The notes below the pieces were generated by a model. That model had not been told where the DNA came from and made no database searches. It was given only the letters and a program-made list of their open reading frames with translations. The translations under genes and the position numbers were made by a program. DNA of 64,000 nt from JBDTSW01 sp963782605 (GTDB lineage: Bacteria; Actinomycetota; Thermoleophilia; Solirubrobacterales; 70-9). Positions 16,973 to 26,364 of this stretch are shown here, piece by piece; position 1 is the first letter of the stretch, and each line of letters opens with the position of its first letter. The DNA lies in the NCBI GenBank assembly GCA_963782605.1, contig CAWAKK010000003.1, positions 30,319 through 94,318 of the forward strand, written 5' to 3'.

Positions 16973-17650
16973 CTAAAGAGGGCGAGCATCGTCTTGCTCG
17001 GCTCGCTCCCGGCTGCGCTCCCGCCGCCACCCCCGTACCCGCGCGTGATCACCGGACAGAAGGATCTCGGGCACGGTCCACCCGCGGTAGTCGGCGGGCC
17101 GGGTGTAGTGCGGATACTCCGGCGCACCCTCGAGCGCCTCCGAGAACGACTCCTCGACCGCGCTCATCTCGTGCCCCAGCACGCCTGGGAGCTTGCGGAT
17201 CACGGCGTCGGCAACCACCATCGCCGCCGGCTCCCCGCCGGAGAGCACGTAGGGCCCGATCGAGATGGCATCGGTTGCGAGATGCTCGCGGACCCGCTCA
17301 TCGATCCCCTCGTAGCGCCCACAGATGAGCGCCAGCTCTGGCGCCGCGGCGAGCTCGGCCGCGAGGGGCTCGTCGAACTGCCTGCCCGACGGCGCCAGGA
17401 CCGCGACGCGGCGCGGGCGCTCAGGCCCGTAGGCGGCCTCGAGCGCAGCGTCGATCACGTCGACGCGCATCACCATCCCGGCCCCGCCCCCGTACGGGGT
17501 GTCATCGACCTGGCGGTTCCGCAGCGGCGTCGTCTCACGCGGGTTGAAAAAGCGCAGCTCGTTGCCAGCCTCGAGTGCGTTGCGCACGTGCCGCTGGGCA
17601 CAAAACCACTCGAACCACTCCGGAAAGAGGGTGAAGATGTCGAGGCGCAT
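16973..17650 (-). CDS. trmD: tRNA (guanine37-N1)-methyltransferase
   Basis: 225 residues of the SPOUT trefoil-knot enzyme that methylates G37 of tRNAs. Clear motifs: LDIFTLFPEWF, RQVDDTPYGGGAGMVM, LICGRYEGIDERV and SIGPYVLSGGEPAAMVV. The C-terminal domain (GAPEYPHYTRP) that holds the anticodon arm is complete. The gene normally follows rimM; here rimM is absent and the KH-protein gene ends 69 bp upstream. A TAGGCT box sits 9 nt before the ATG. Confidence 0.96.
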   Translation of the reverse strand: MRLDIFTLFPEWFEWFCAQRHVRNALEAGNELRFFNPRETTPLRNRQVDDTPYGGGAGMVMRVDVIDAALEAAYGPERPRRVAVLAPSGRQFDEPLAAELAAAPELALICGRYEGIDERVREHLATDAISIGPYVLSGGEPAAMVVADAVIRKLPGVLGHEMSAVEESFSEALEGAPEYPHYTRPADYRGWTVPEILLSGDHARVRGWRRERSRERAEQDDARPL

Positions 17651-17659
17651 GCCAGGCGG

Positions 17660-17665
17660 AGCCTA
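17660..17665 (-). promoter_or_regulatory. -10 box of trmD
   Basis: TAGGCT, 9 nt before ATG 17650, in the short gap where rimM would be expected. Confidence 0.4.
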
Positions 17666-17719
17666 GGGACGAACGGGCAATGAGGGCAGCGGCCGCTGGC
17701 GCTCCGCCCGCCCGGCGCC

Positions 17720-17953
17720 CTAGTCGTCCACGATCTCCACCAACACCCTGCGGTCCTCACGGGTGGCGGCCGCTTTGGCCACGGATCGCAGTGCGTTGGC
17801 GACCCGGCCGGAGCGGCCGATCACGCGTCCGAGGTCGTTGGGCGCGACGCGCACCTCGAGCACCACGTCCCCACCGTCGTCGACCTCCTCGACGCTGACG
17901 GCGTCGGGCTCGGATACCAGCGCGCGTGCGAGGAACTCGACGAGCTCGCGCAT
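17720..17953 (-). CDS. KH-domain RNA-binding protein (KhpA type)
   Basis: 77 residues consisting of one KH domain. The GxxG loop is present in VIGRSGRVANALR, and an acidic beta strand (VEEVDDGGDVVLEVRV) precedes it. KhpA proteins bind RNA, often with KhpB, and affect cell size and division in Gram-positives. It stands between rpsP and trmD, 7 bp after rpsP, its usual place in Actinobacteria. Confidence 0.9.
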   Translation of the reverse strand: MRELVEFLARALVSEPDAVSVEEVDDGGDVVLEVRVAPNDLGRVIGRSGRVANALRSVAKAAATREDRRVLVEIVDD

Positions 17954-17960
17954 GCGGGTT

Positions 17961-18212
17961 CTAGCTTCCCGCTGCCTCGATGCCCTGCCTACGCAGCAGA
18001 GTGGCGACCGTCCGCGTGGGCCTGGCGCCGTGTTCGAGCCAGTGGCGCGCCCGCTCCTCGTCGATCTCGATCAGCGAGGGATCGGTCTGCGGGTTGTAGT
18101 GGCCGATCGTCTCGATCGTCCGTCCGTCACGTGGTGAGCGCCGGTCGGCGACGACGATGCGCCAGATCGGGTTCTTCCTCGAACCCACCCTTCTCAGTCT
18201 CAGTCGGACCAT
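17961..18212 (-). CDS. rpsP: 30S ribosomal protein S16
   Basis: 83 residues with the full S16 pattern: VRLRLRRVGSRKNPIWRIVVAD, SPRDGRTIETIGHYNPQ and a final RHWLEHGARPTRTV segment. It lies between ffh and the KH-protein gene, in the conserved ffh-rpsP order. The ORF is of normal length and nothing is missing. Confidence 0.96.
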   Translation of the reverse strand: MVRLRLRRVGSRKNPIWRIVVADRRSPRDGRTIETIGHYNPQTDPSLIEIDEERARHWLEHGARPTRTVATLLRRQGIEAAGS

Positions 18213-18243
18213 CAGCGGCTGGGAAGGGTAGCGGGCGGGCGCC

Positions 18244-19581
<1,338 letters not shown>

Positions 19582-19590
19582 GGGCGAAGC

Positions 19591-19596
19591 AGCTTA
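19591..19596 (-). promoter_or_regulatory. -10 box of ffh
   Basis: TAAGCT, 9 nt before GTG 19581, in the 52-bp gap after ftsY. Confidence 0.4.
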
Positions 19597-19633
19597 GAGG
19601 GAGCGATGCGACGTCTAAAGCCGCGGGCTCGGG

Positions 19634-20638
19634 CTATTCGCCGATCAGCGCGGCGGCGAACTCGTGCGGGTCGAACGGGCGCAGGTCCTCGAGGCCCTCG
19701 CCCGTACCGATCAGCTTCACGGGGATGCCGAGCTCTCGCGAGATCGCCAGCGCGATTCCGCCTTTCGCCGTCCCGTCGAGCTTTGTCAGCACGACCCCGG
19801 TCACCTCGACGGCGTCGGCGAACGCCTGTGCCTGGCGCAGGCCGTTCTGGCCCGTCGTCGCATCGATCACGATCAGCGTCTCGTGTGGAGCACCCTCCAG
19901 GCGCGAAGCCGCGACGCGGCGGACCTTCGCGAGCTCGTCCATCAGATTGCCGTGGGTATGCAGGCGGCCGGCGGTGTCGGCGATGACGACGTCCACCCTG
20001 CGCCCCTCCGCCGCCGCGATCGCGTCGAAGACGACCGCGCCGGCGTCGCCACCTGAAGCGCCGCGCACGATGTCCGCGTGGGAACGCTCCGCCCAGGCCT
20101 CGAGCTGCTCGATCGCCGCTGCCCTGTAGGTGTCCGCCGCCGCGACGAGCACCGACGCTCCCAATTCCCGGCGCAGGTGCCACGCGAGCTTGCCGATGGT
20201 CGTGGTCTTGCCGGTGCCGTTGACGCCAACGACCATCACGACGGCGGGGGCCGCGGTGAGATCGATCCCTTGCGAATCACTCGTGGCCAGCTCGGCAAGC
20301 AGATCGATGAGTCGCGCGCGGATGTCCTCCGCGCCCACGAGCTCGCCTGCCTCGACTTCGGCTTCCAGTCGCCCGACCACCTCAGCCGTTGTCGGCGCTC
20401 CGACGTCCGCGAGGATCAGCGCCTCCTCGATGCGCTCGAACGACTCTGCGTCGAGCCTGTCGGTGATCGAGGCAGCGAGCTCCGCTCCGAGCGCGTGACG
20501 GCTGCGCTTGAGCGACTCGCGCAAGCGCCGGAACATGCCGGGCTCATCGACCGCCTCCAAACCGGCTTCGAGCGCGGGGGAAGCGCTGCGAGCACGCCCT
20601 TCCCCCAGGTCCACCGCCTCCTGCCAGCTCCGCGCCAT
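19634..20638 (-). CDS. ftsY: signal recognition particle receptor FtsY
   Basis: 334 residues. The SRP receptor GTPase at the membrane, partner of Ffh. N domain, then GVNGTGKTTTIGKLA (P-loop), DTAGRLHTHGNLMDEL and TKLDGTAKGGIAL, ending in LRPFDPHEFAAALIG. The acidic N-terminal A domain is very short, as in many Actinobacteria, so membrane contact relies on the NG domain. It stands between smc and ffh. A TAGCCT box sits 8 nt before the ATG. Confidence 0.96.
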   Translation of the reverse strand: MARSWQEAVDLGEGRARSASPALEAGLEAVDEPGMFRRLRESLKRSRHALGAELAASITDRLDAESFERIEEALILADVGAPTTAEVVGRLEAEVEAGELVGAEDIRARLIDLLAELATSDSQGIDLTAAPAVVMVVGVNGTGKTTTIGKLAWHLRRELGASVLVAAADTYRAAAIEQLEAWAERSHADIVRGASGGDAGAVVFDAIAAAEGRRVDVVIADTAGRLHTHGNLMDELAKVRRVAASRLEGAPHETLIVIDATTGQNGLRQAQAFADAVEVTGVVLTKLDGTAKGGIALAISRELGIPVKLIGTGEGLEDLRPFDPHEFAAALIGE

Positions 20639-20646
20639 CGGCGCTC

Positions 20647-20652
20647 AGGCTA
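20647..20652 (-). promoter_or_regulatory. -10 box of ftsY
   Basis: TAGCCT, 8 nt before ATG 20638, in the 28-bp gap after smc. Confidence 0.4.
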
Positions 20653-20666
20653 GTGCGGCTCGAGCC

Positions 20667-23000
20667 CTAGGCGGCTTCAGCTTCGGCGGGAGCCAGCACG
20701 CCCTGCTCGCCCTCAAGTCCCTTGGGCATGCGCCGCGAGATCACCTTCGTGATCCCACCCGAGCCCATCGAGACGCCGTAGAGGACATCGGCCGCGTCCA
20801 TCGTGCGCTTCTGATGGGTGACGATGATGAACTGCGCGCGATCCGCGAAACGACTGACCAACTGGAGGAAGCGATCGATGTTTGCGTCGTCGAGCGCCGC
20901 CTCGACCTCGTCGAGGATGTAGAAGGGCGACGGGCGGGCGAGGAAGACCGAAAAAACGAACGCCAGCGCGACGAGGGACTTCTCGCCGCCCGATAGGAGC
21001 GACAGCCTCCGCGTCGCCTTTCCGGCCGGGGTGACCTCAATCTCCACACCTCCCGAGACGGTCTCGGAGTCCGCTGCGGCCTCGGCGTCATCAGCATCCC
21101 TCGCGGGCACATCCTCCTCACCTCCAAGCACCGGCTTCGGAGCGCGCTCGGCGACCAGCCGCAGGCGCCCGCGGCCGCCGGGGAACAGGTGCTCGACCAG
21201 GTCCGAGAAATTCGCCTGGGCGGCCTCGAAGGTCTCCTCGAACGCCTCCTCGATGCGCCTGTCGGTTTCCCGGATGAGGTCGCCGAGGTCCGCCAATGCA
21301 CCCTCGAGGTCCGCCCGCTGCTCCTCCAGCTCGGTGACGTGGGCGAGCGCGTCCTCGTACTCGCGCTCGGCCAGTGGGTTGACGGGCCCAAGCTGCTCGC
21401 GGCGCCGGCCCAGGCGCTCCAGCTTGCCCTCGATCTCCGCGCGCTCCGGTTCCGCGACCGGCTCGGCGGCCGGCCCCAGCTCACGCTTGAGCCTCGCGGC
21501 GATGCGGCCGAGCTCGGCCGCGGTCTCGTCGCGGCGATCGCGCAGGTGCGCGGCCTCGACCTCGGAGGTGGTCACTTGCTCACCGACCACACGTAGCCGC
21601 GCCTGAAGCTCGGCGTCGCGGCGCGAACAAGCCCGCAGGATCTCGGCGACCTCGTCGCTCCCGGCCTGAGTCAGCATGCCCCCCTCGAGCCTCGCCGCCC
21701 GATCTCCCGCGGCGTCGCGCGCATCCGCCGTCGCCTCACACAGCTCCCCGAGCGCCACGAGCAGGGCGGCCCGCTCCTCGACGTCCGAGCGGAGAGTGTC
21801 CTGGCGACCCGCATCGAGGGCGCTTTCGACCTGTCGCGCATCCTCTGCGGCACCGGCCGCCGCGGTACGCACCTCACCCACATGCTCGGCGCGGGGGCCC
21901 GGCGCGGTCACGCTTCGAGCCTGCTCAAGTGCTGCGGTTGCCTCAGCGATTCGGGCGGCGATGCGATCCATGCCAGCCTCGACGGCGCGTGCGCCGTCGG
22001 CTGTGGCTGCCTTGGCCAGGGCACCGAGCGCCGCGCGTCGCGTGTCGAGTTCGGCCGCCAGCACCGTCCGGCGCGAGGCCAGTGCCTCCGCGCGCACGGT
22101 GAGTCGCTCGTGAGCCGCGCGAATCGCGGTGAGCCTGCCCCAGGCCTCTGTGCGTTCGCGGTCACGCTCCGCGAGGCGCCGCTCGGCGGCCGTGCGCTTC
22201 GCGTTTGACTCCGCGAGCTCAGCCTCGACGGCATCACGAGCTTCGCGTGCCTTGGCGGCGGCGTCCTCAGCAGCGGCGAGGCCCTTGCCGTGGCCGCCCA
22301 GCTCGGAGGCAAGGAGGCGGGCGCGCAGCTCATCAGCGTCGCGCTCCAGGCGAGCGTGAATGTCCGCCGCCTGTGCCTGCCGCTTGAGCGGACGCAGGCG
22401 CGAGCGCGCCTCGCGCTCGACGTCGAGAGCGCGGTCGAGGTTGTCCTTGGTGCGATCGAGCCGCAGCTCCGCCCGGCGGCGACGTTTTCGATACTTGCCG
22501 AGCCCAGCCGCCTCCTCGACAAGCCGGCGGCGATCAACCGGCTTTGAGTGGACGATCTCCTCAACCCGGCCCTGGGAGATGACCGAGTGCATCTCGCGGC
22601 CGAGATTGGCGTCGGAGAGGTGCTCGACGACATCGGTCAACCGGCACCGGGCTCCGTTCAGGCGGTATTCGCCCTCGCCCGAGCGGTCATGGCGCCGCTT
22701 TACCGAGATCTCGCTGAAGCCATCTGGCTGCTCCGCGCCGTCGAGCGAAAGCGTCACCTCCACCTCCGCGTGGCGAGAGGGGCCGCGCCCTTCACCTCCA
22801 GCGAAGATCATGTCCCCCATCGACTGCCCGCGGACCGCCAGCGGGCTCTGCTCGCCCAGCGCCCAAAGCACAGCGTCTGTGATGTTGGATTTACCGCAGC
22901 CGTTGGGACCCACGATCACGCTGACGCCGGGAGAGAACACCAAACGGGTTCGCTCCGGAAAGGACTTGAAGCCCTTGATCGTGATCGAGCTCAGATGCAT
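20667..23000 (-). CDS. smc: short SMC chromosome segregation protein without a visible hinge
   Basis: 777 residues; bacterial SMC is usually near 1,150-1,200. The N-terminal head is complete (Walker A GPNGCGKSN at 31-39, SVISQGRVEEIV) to about residue 165. The C-terminal head is complete: GPVNPLAEREYED, signature LSGGEKS (669-675), Walker B FYILDEVEAALDD with D697/E698, and VITH-like FIIVTHQKRTM. Between them lie only about 370 residues of Ala/Arg/Glu-rich coiled coil. I see no hinge domain, whose GxxG-rich fold normally takes about 150 residues, and the arms are short. An acidic insert of about 30 residues lies in the C-head. The frame is uninterrupted. It lies between rnc and ftsY, the normal smc place, and scpA/scpB are in this window, so this is likely the only condensin SMC, but in a reduced form. 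Confidence 0.9.
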   Translation of the reverse strand: MHLSSITIKGFKSFPERTRLVFSPGVSVIVGPNGCGKSNITDAVLWALGEQSPLAVRGQSMGDMIFAGGEGRGPSRHAEVEVTLSLDGAEQPDGFSEISVKRRHDRSGEGEYRLNGARCRLTDVVEHLSDANLGREMHSVISQGRVEEIVHSKPVDRRRLVEEAAGLGKYRKRRRRAELRLDRTKDNLDRALDVEREARSRLRPLKRQAQAADIHARLERDADELRARLLASELGGHGKGLAAAEDAAAKAREARDAVEAELAESNAKRTAAERRLAERDRERTEAWGRLTAIRAAHERLTVRAEALASRRTVLAAELDTRRAALGALAKAATADGARAVEAGMDRIAARIAEATAALEQARSVTAPGPRAEHVGEVRTAAAGAAEDARQVESALDAGRQDTLRSDVEERAALLVALGELCEATADARDAAGDRAARLEGGMLTQAGSDEVAEILRACSRRDAELQARLRVVGEQVTTSEVEAAHLRDRRDETAAELGRIAARLKRELGPAAEPVAEPERAEIEGKLERLGRRREQLGPVNPLAEREYEDALAHVTELEEQRADLEGALADLGDLIRETDRRIEEAFEETFEAAQANFSDLVEHLFPGGRGRLRLVAERAPKPVLGGEEDVPARDADDAEAAADSETVSGGVEIEVTPAGKATRRLSLLSGGEKSLVALAFVFSVFLARPSPFYILDEVEAALDDANIDRFLQLVSRFADRAQFIIVTHQKRTMDAADVLYGVSMGSGGITKVISRRMPKGLEGEQGVLAPAEAEAA

Positions 23001-23084
23001 GAAAGCTGGGTGCGGACTCGGAACATTCGCTTGCGGCTCGGACGCGATGCCGTGCCGGAGACTTCGTGGTCGATACCGCGGCTC

Positions 23085-23828
23085 CTACCCCTCCACGCGC
23101 TCGAGCGCCATCGCCGCCGCCTCCTGCTCCGCGGCCTTCTTTGAGCGACCAGATCCCTGTCCGATCACGTCGCCATCGACACGGGCGTGAACCTCGAACA
23201 CTCGGGCATGCGGTGGGCCCGCCTCCGCGACAACGTCGTACGTCACGCGCGCCCCCACGCGAGCCAGGCGCTCCTGGAGCGCGGACTTGTAGTCGAGCAA
23301 GGTGTCGGTCGCGATCTCGATCTCGCCAGCGAACGCCTCGATCGTCGCCCTTGACGTGGGCTCGAAGCCGTGATGCAGGTAACAGGCGCCAATCACGGCC
23401 TCGCACACGGAGGCAAGGGCCCGCTCCGATGCGAGCAGAGCGCCCACGTCGATCCCCCCCTCGAGCCCGGTCGCCGCCGCCTCCTGCAACCGCTCGGGCA
23501 GGCCCAGCTCGACCGCCACCGCCGCGCAGGCACGGCCGCTCACAGCCTGTCCATGCACCTTCGTGAGCCGCCCGATGTCGGTGCGCGGGTTGCCACGAAA
23601 CAGGTGCTCGGCGACCGCCAAGCCGAGGACGCTGTCCCCGAGGAAGGCGAGCCGACCATAGGAATCGGCGCGATGAGAAGCCCAAGAGGAGTGCCGAAGC
23701 GCGCGAGCGCTCAGGTCCTCGGGAAGCGCGTCGATCAACTCTCGCAGGGAAGGACCCTCGCCTAAAGGACGGGCGTCGTCGCGCGGGCGTGCCCCGCGGC
23801 GTCCGAATCTGCGGATCGAGGCAGCCAA
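23085..23828 (-). CDS. rnc: ribonuclease III family protein with altered active site
   Basis: 247 residues with an RNase III domain (about 25-155) and a C-terminal double-stranded RNA-binding domain (about 178-245, ending SKKAAEQEAAAMALERV). The signature reads RLAFLGDSVLG instead of NERLEFLGDSIL, so the metal-binding Glu (E41 in E. coli) is Ala61; the second site reads LASVCEAVIG, so D114 is Ser140, while D65 and E143 match D45 and E117. Two of four metal ligands are thus missing. It lies at the normal rnc place before smc. The TTG at 23828, 10 bp after acpP, is the best start; a longer frame (to 23912) only repeats acpP codons in another frame. Confidence 0.86.
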   Translation of the reverse strand: MAASIRRFGRRGARPRDDARPLGEGPSLRELIDALPEDLSARALRHSSWASHRADSYGRLAFLGDSVLGLAVAEHLFRGNPRTDIGRLTKVHGQAVSGRACAAVAVELGLPERLQEAAATGLEGGIDVGALLASERALASVCEAVIGACYLHHGFEPTSRATIEAFAGEIEIATDTLLDYKSALQERLARVGARVTYDVVAEAGPPHARVFEVHARVDGDVIGQGSGRSKKAAEQEAAAMALERVEG

Positions 23829-23838
23829 GGGATGGACG

Positions 23839-24093
23839 CTATGCGGGCAGCCTTGCGAGCACGAACTGGACGGCGTCGCCCACGGTCCCGATCCGCGCGG
23901 CCTCCTCCTCACTGACGCTCACCCCGTAGGTGTCCTCGAGCTCCATCACCAGCTCATAGAGGTCGAGCGAGTCCGCATCGAGATCCTCGCGAAAACGAGT
24001 CTCGGGCTCGATGCGCGAGGCGTCGACCTCGAGCTCGGCCGCGAGGTGCTCGCGAACCTTCGCCATCACCTCGTCTTGGCTCAACTGCGTCAC
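23839..24093 (-). CDS. acpP: acyl carrier protein
   Basis: 84 residues. The phosphopantetheine attachment site is Ser42 in LDADSLDLYELVMELED, with the acidic recognition helix following. ACP carries growing acyl chains in fatty-acid synthesis. Its ATG overlaps the plsX stop as ATGA, so the two are co-translated, which fits: PlsX takes acyl groups from acyl-ACP. Confidence 0.95.
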   Translation of the reverse strand: MTQLSQDEVMAKVREHLAAELEVDASRIEPETRFREDLDADSLDLYELVMELEDTYGVSVSEEEAARIGTVGDAVQFVLARLPA

Positions 24094-25166
24094 GGCTTCA
24101 CCTCACTTTCCGCTTCATCACCCCGAAGGCCACGCCGGGTAACGCCGGCGCGGCGCATGAGCTCGGCGGTCCGACTCACCACATCTTCCTCCACTGCCCG
24201 GGCGGCAAGCCGAATCGCATTGGCGATCCCCGCCGCGCCTGAGCTTCCGTGGGCCACGACCGCCACGCCGTCCAACCCGAGCAGGATGGCCCCGCCGGTC
24301 CCATCGGGATCGAGCTCCCGCCGCAGGCCCCCCAGGGCGGGGCGCATCATCAGCCCGCCGATGGCGGCGATCGGATTGCTGCGCGCTGCTCGGCCCACGG
24401 CCTGACCCACAGCCTTCGCGGTTCCCTCCAGAGTCTTCAGTGCAACGTTGCCGGTGAAGCCGTCCGTGACCACCACGTCGGCGTCGGTCGCCAACAGGTC
24501 GCGGCCCTCGACGTTGCCGATGAAGAGGACTCCCTCCGCCTCGCGCAGCTTGGCGTGCGCCTCGATCAGCTCCGGCGTGCCCTTGCTCGCTTCCTCCCCG
24601 ATCGAGAGCAGCGCGACGCGCGGGCGCTCGGCGCCCAGAACCACCTCCGCGAAAGCTGACCCCAGGTAGGCGAACTGCACCAGATCGCCCGCCCGGGCCT
24701 CGCTGTTCGCGCCAACGTCGAGCACGAGCGTTGGAGTGTGATCCCTTCCGGGCGCCGGCGCCTGAACTGTCAGGGCTGGGCGACGGACCCCTTGGATCCG
24801 CCGCAGCGCGAACAGCGCCGCGGTCATGGTGGCGCCGGTTGGACCGGCGCTCACGAGCGCGTTCGAGCGACCCTCGGCGACATCCGCGGCGGCGAGCACC
24901 ACCGAGGCATCCTTTCGAGACCGCACCGATGCCACGGGCTCGTCGTCGTTTGTGATCGCGCCAGGCGCGGGGACTATCTCGATGCGCTCGTCGTCGTCGA
25001 GCGGGCTCAGGGCCTCCTGGTCGCCGAAGACCCGCACCGAGATCCCATCCCGGGCGACCGCCCTGGCGCCCTCGACGATGACGTCGGCGCCTCGGTCGGC
25101 CCCGCGGCCGTCAAGGGCCACGGTGGGCCGCGCCGCGGAGGCCGACCGCCCGGGGCCGGCGTCCAT
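24090..25166 (-). CDS. plsX: phosphate acyltransferase PlsX
   Basis: 358 residues. PlsX makes acyl-phosphate from acyl-ACP for phospholipid synthesis at the membrane. Family blocks seen: VALDGRGADRGADVIVEGA, SAGPTGATMTAALF, DVGANSEARAGDLVQFA, LLSIGEEASKGTPELIEAH, NVEGRDLLATDADVVVTDGFTGN and AHGSSGAAGIANAIRLA. The usual MGGD motif near the start reads LDGRG. ATG 25166 overlaps the rpmF stop as TAATG; a longer frame upstream is antisense-like sequence within rpmF and is rejected. Operon: rpmF-plsX-acpP-(rnc). Confidence 0.94.
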   Translation of the reverse strand: MDAGPGRSASAARPTVALDGRGADRGADVIVEGARAVARDGISVRVFGDQEALSPLDDDERIEIVPAPGAITNDDEPVASVRSRKDASVVLAAADVAEGRSNALVSAGPTGATMTAALFALRRIQGVRRPALTVQAPAPGRDHTPTLVLDVGANSEARAGDLVQFAYLGSAFAEVVLGAERPRVALLSIGEEASKGTPELIEAHAKLREAEGVLFIGNVEGRDLLATDADVVVTDGFTGNVALKTLEGTAKAVGQAVGRAARSNPIAAIGGLMMRPALGGLRRELDPDGTGGAILLGLDGVAVVAHGSSGAAGIANAIRLAARAVEEDVVSRTAELMRRAGVTRRGLRGDEAESEVKP

Positions 25167-25378
25167 TACTCCTCCGTGGTGGTGCTCGCCGCTTCGTCGC
25201 CGAAGTCCTGCCGGATCACGTCGCGGCCCGCGTAGGTGCCGCAGGTCGGGCAAACCCTGTGCGGCAGCCGCGGGCTATGGCAGCGCGGGCACTCGTTGAG
25301 GCGGACCTTGGGCGCACGATGATTGGCGCGCCGCTTGTCGCGGCGGGTCCGCGAGGTCCTTTTCTTCGGGACGGCCAT
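25166..25378 (-). CDS. rpmF: 50S ribosomal protein L32
   Basis: 70 residues: basic N-terminus AVPKKRTSRTRRDKRR and a zinc ribbon with CPRC and CPTC pairs, the zinc-binding (C+) form. It stands just before plsX with a 1-base overlap, the common rpmF-plsX arrangement. A TACCAT box lies 11 nt before the ATG. The acidic C-terminal tail (ASTTTEE) is short and lineage-specific. Confidence 0.95.
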   Translation of the reverse strand: MAVPKKRTSRTRRDKRRANHRAPKVRLNECPRCHSPRLPHRVCPTCGTYAGRDVIRQDFGDEAASTTTEE

Positions 25379-25389
25379 GAAGGCCGACG

Positions 25390-25395
25390 ATGGTA
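25390..25395 (-). promoter_or_regulatory. -10 box of rpmF
   Basis: TACCAT, 11 nt before ATG 25378, so rpmF-plsX-acpP can start here rather than from the DUF177 gene. Confidence 0.4.
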
Positions 25396-25426
25396 GCTGG
25401 CCCAGGACCTGCCCAGGCGGTGTCGC

Positions 25427-25798
25427 TCAGATGAAGATGAGCTGCGAGTGGTCCTGGGGATCGACCTTCACCGTGACCGTGTTGCCCGGGACCAGACGCG
25501 GGTGAATCGCGGGCGAAACGGGCTCGGTATGCGTTACGTCGCTCTGGAACCCATTGACGTCGACCGTCAGGTCGATCTCCATCTCGGGCCACTGGTTGAT
25601 GGTCCGGCCCGTGGGACGGAGCTCCCCGACGGTGGCCGTGCCCATCACTCCGACCTGGGCCACGTGGGCGTTGCGCGCCGCCGTGGCCTGGTAGCTCTGC
25701 ACCGCTTCCTTGCTCTGCGTCAGCGCATCGCGGATGCTCGGGCGCTCGATCTGCTTCGAGGCCTTGTGCAGGTCGCGCATGTCCTTGAACATCCCCAT
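25427..25798 (-). CDS. hypothetical protein with beta-rich C-terminal domain
   Basis: About 123 residues. A short basic helical N-terminus (MGMFKDMRDLHKASKQIE) is followed by a region that looks beta-rich (VGVMGTATVGELRPTGRTI, MEIDLTVDVNG, PGNTVTVKVDPQDHSQLIFI). No signal or membrane segment is seen. I do not recognise the family. It sits between DUF177 (yceD) and rpmF, genes normally adjacent. ATG 25798 is preferred to an in-frame start at 25828 that overlaps the DUF177 stop. Confidence 0.65.
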   Translation of the reverse strand: MGMFKDMRDLHKASKQIERPSIRDALTQSKEAVQSYQATAARNAHVAQVGVMGTATVGELRPTGRTINQWPEMEIDLTVDVNGFQSDVTHTEPVSPAIHPRLVPGNTVTVKVDPQDHSQLIFI

Positions 25799-25824
25799 GG
25801 CTCGCCCCCTTCCTCGGCCGGGGC

Positions 25825-26334
25825 TCAATCGAGCTTTAATCCGCGAAGCTTCTCCCAGCGTGGATCCGGCGCACGCTGATGGTCGTGGCTTCCAGGCGCA
25901 GCGTCGTTCAACGACTCACCACAGACGTCACACAGGCCCGCGCAGTCGGCGCGACATAAAAGCCGGGGAGGCAGGGCAAGGGCCAGCGCGTCGTGGGCCC
26001 AGTCGCCCAGCCGCAGCTCGCCGGCCGCGGCGTAGGGGCTCTCCAACTCCTGCCCTCCACCGGGCTGGTCGACCTCGCGGGCATCGACCTGGATCTCGAT
26101 CTCGCTCTCGGCCAAGCACCGCATGCAGGGGCCCTCGAGCGTCGAGGTAAAGCGCAGCCGCATAGCGTGTCCCGACGCCGTGCGGGAGATATCCAGCCGG
26201 GCCTCCACGGGCTCCGTCCCGTAGCTCTCGCCCGCGTAGGAGAGCTTTCCTGGGTCGACGGATACGTCGAGGCGGAGGCCCTCGCCGGGTCGAAGTCCGA
26301 GGCGGTCGAGATCGATCGTGTTAGATGCCGCCAT
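25825..26334 (-). CDS. DUF177 (YceD) family protein
   Basis: 169 residues of the YceD/DUF177 family, normally coded just upstream of rpmF and linked to 23S rRNA accumulation in plants and bacteria. The CMRC pair and the C-terminal CRADCAGLCDVCGE cluster are the family's conserved Cys blocks and may bind zinc. Here one extra gene separates it from rpmF. It diverges from the methyltransferase gene with a 30-bp gap. A TACCCT box lies 12 nt before the ATG. Confidence 0.87.
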   Translation of the reverse strand: MAASNTIDLDRLGLRPGEGLRLDVSVDPGKLSYAGESYGTEPVEARLDISRTASGHAMRLRFTSTLEGPCMRCLAESEIEIQVDAREVDQPGGGQELESPYAAAGELRLGDWAHDALALALPPRLLCRADCAGLCDVCGESLNDAAPGSHDHQRAPDPRWEKLRGLKLD

Positions 26335-26346
26335 GGGTCAGAGGCG

Positions 26347-26352
26347 AGGGTA
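26347..26352 (-). promoter_or_regulatory. -10 box of the DUF177 gene
   Basis: TACCCT, 12 nt before ATG 26334, inside the 30-bp divergent gap. Confidence 0.35.
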
Positions 26353-26364
26353 GCGAGGGCGATC

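Noticed and set aside
20667..23000. Frameshift or two overlapping genes as an explanation of the short SMC
   Set aside because: One frame is open from Walker A to Walker B, and the other frames show no hinge-like sequence.
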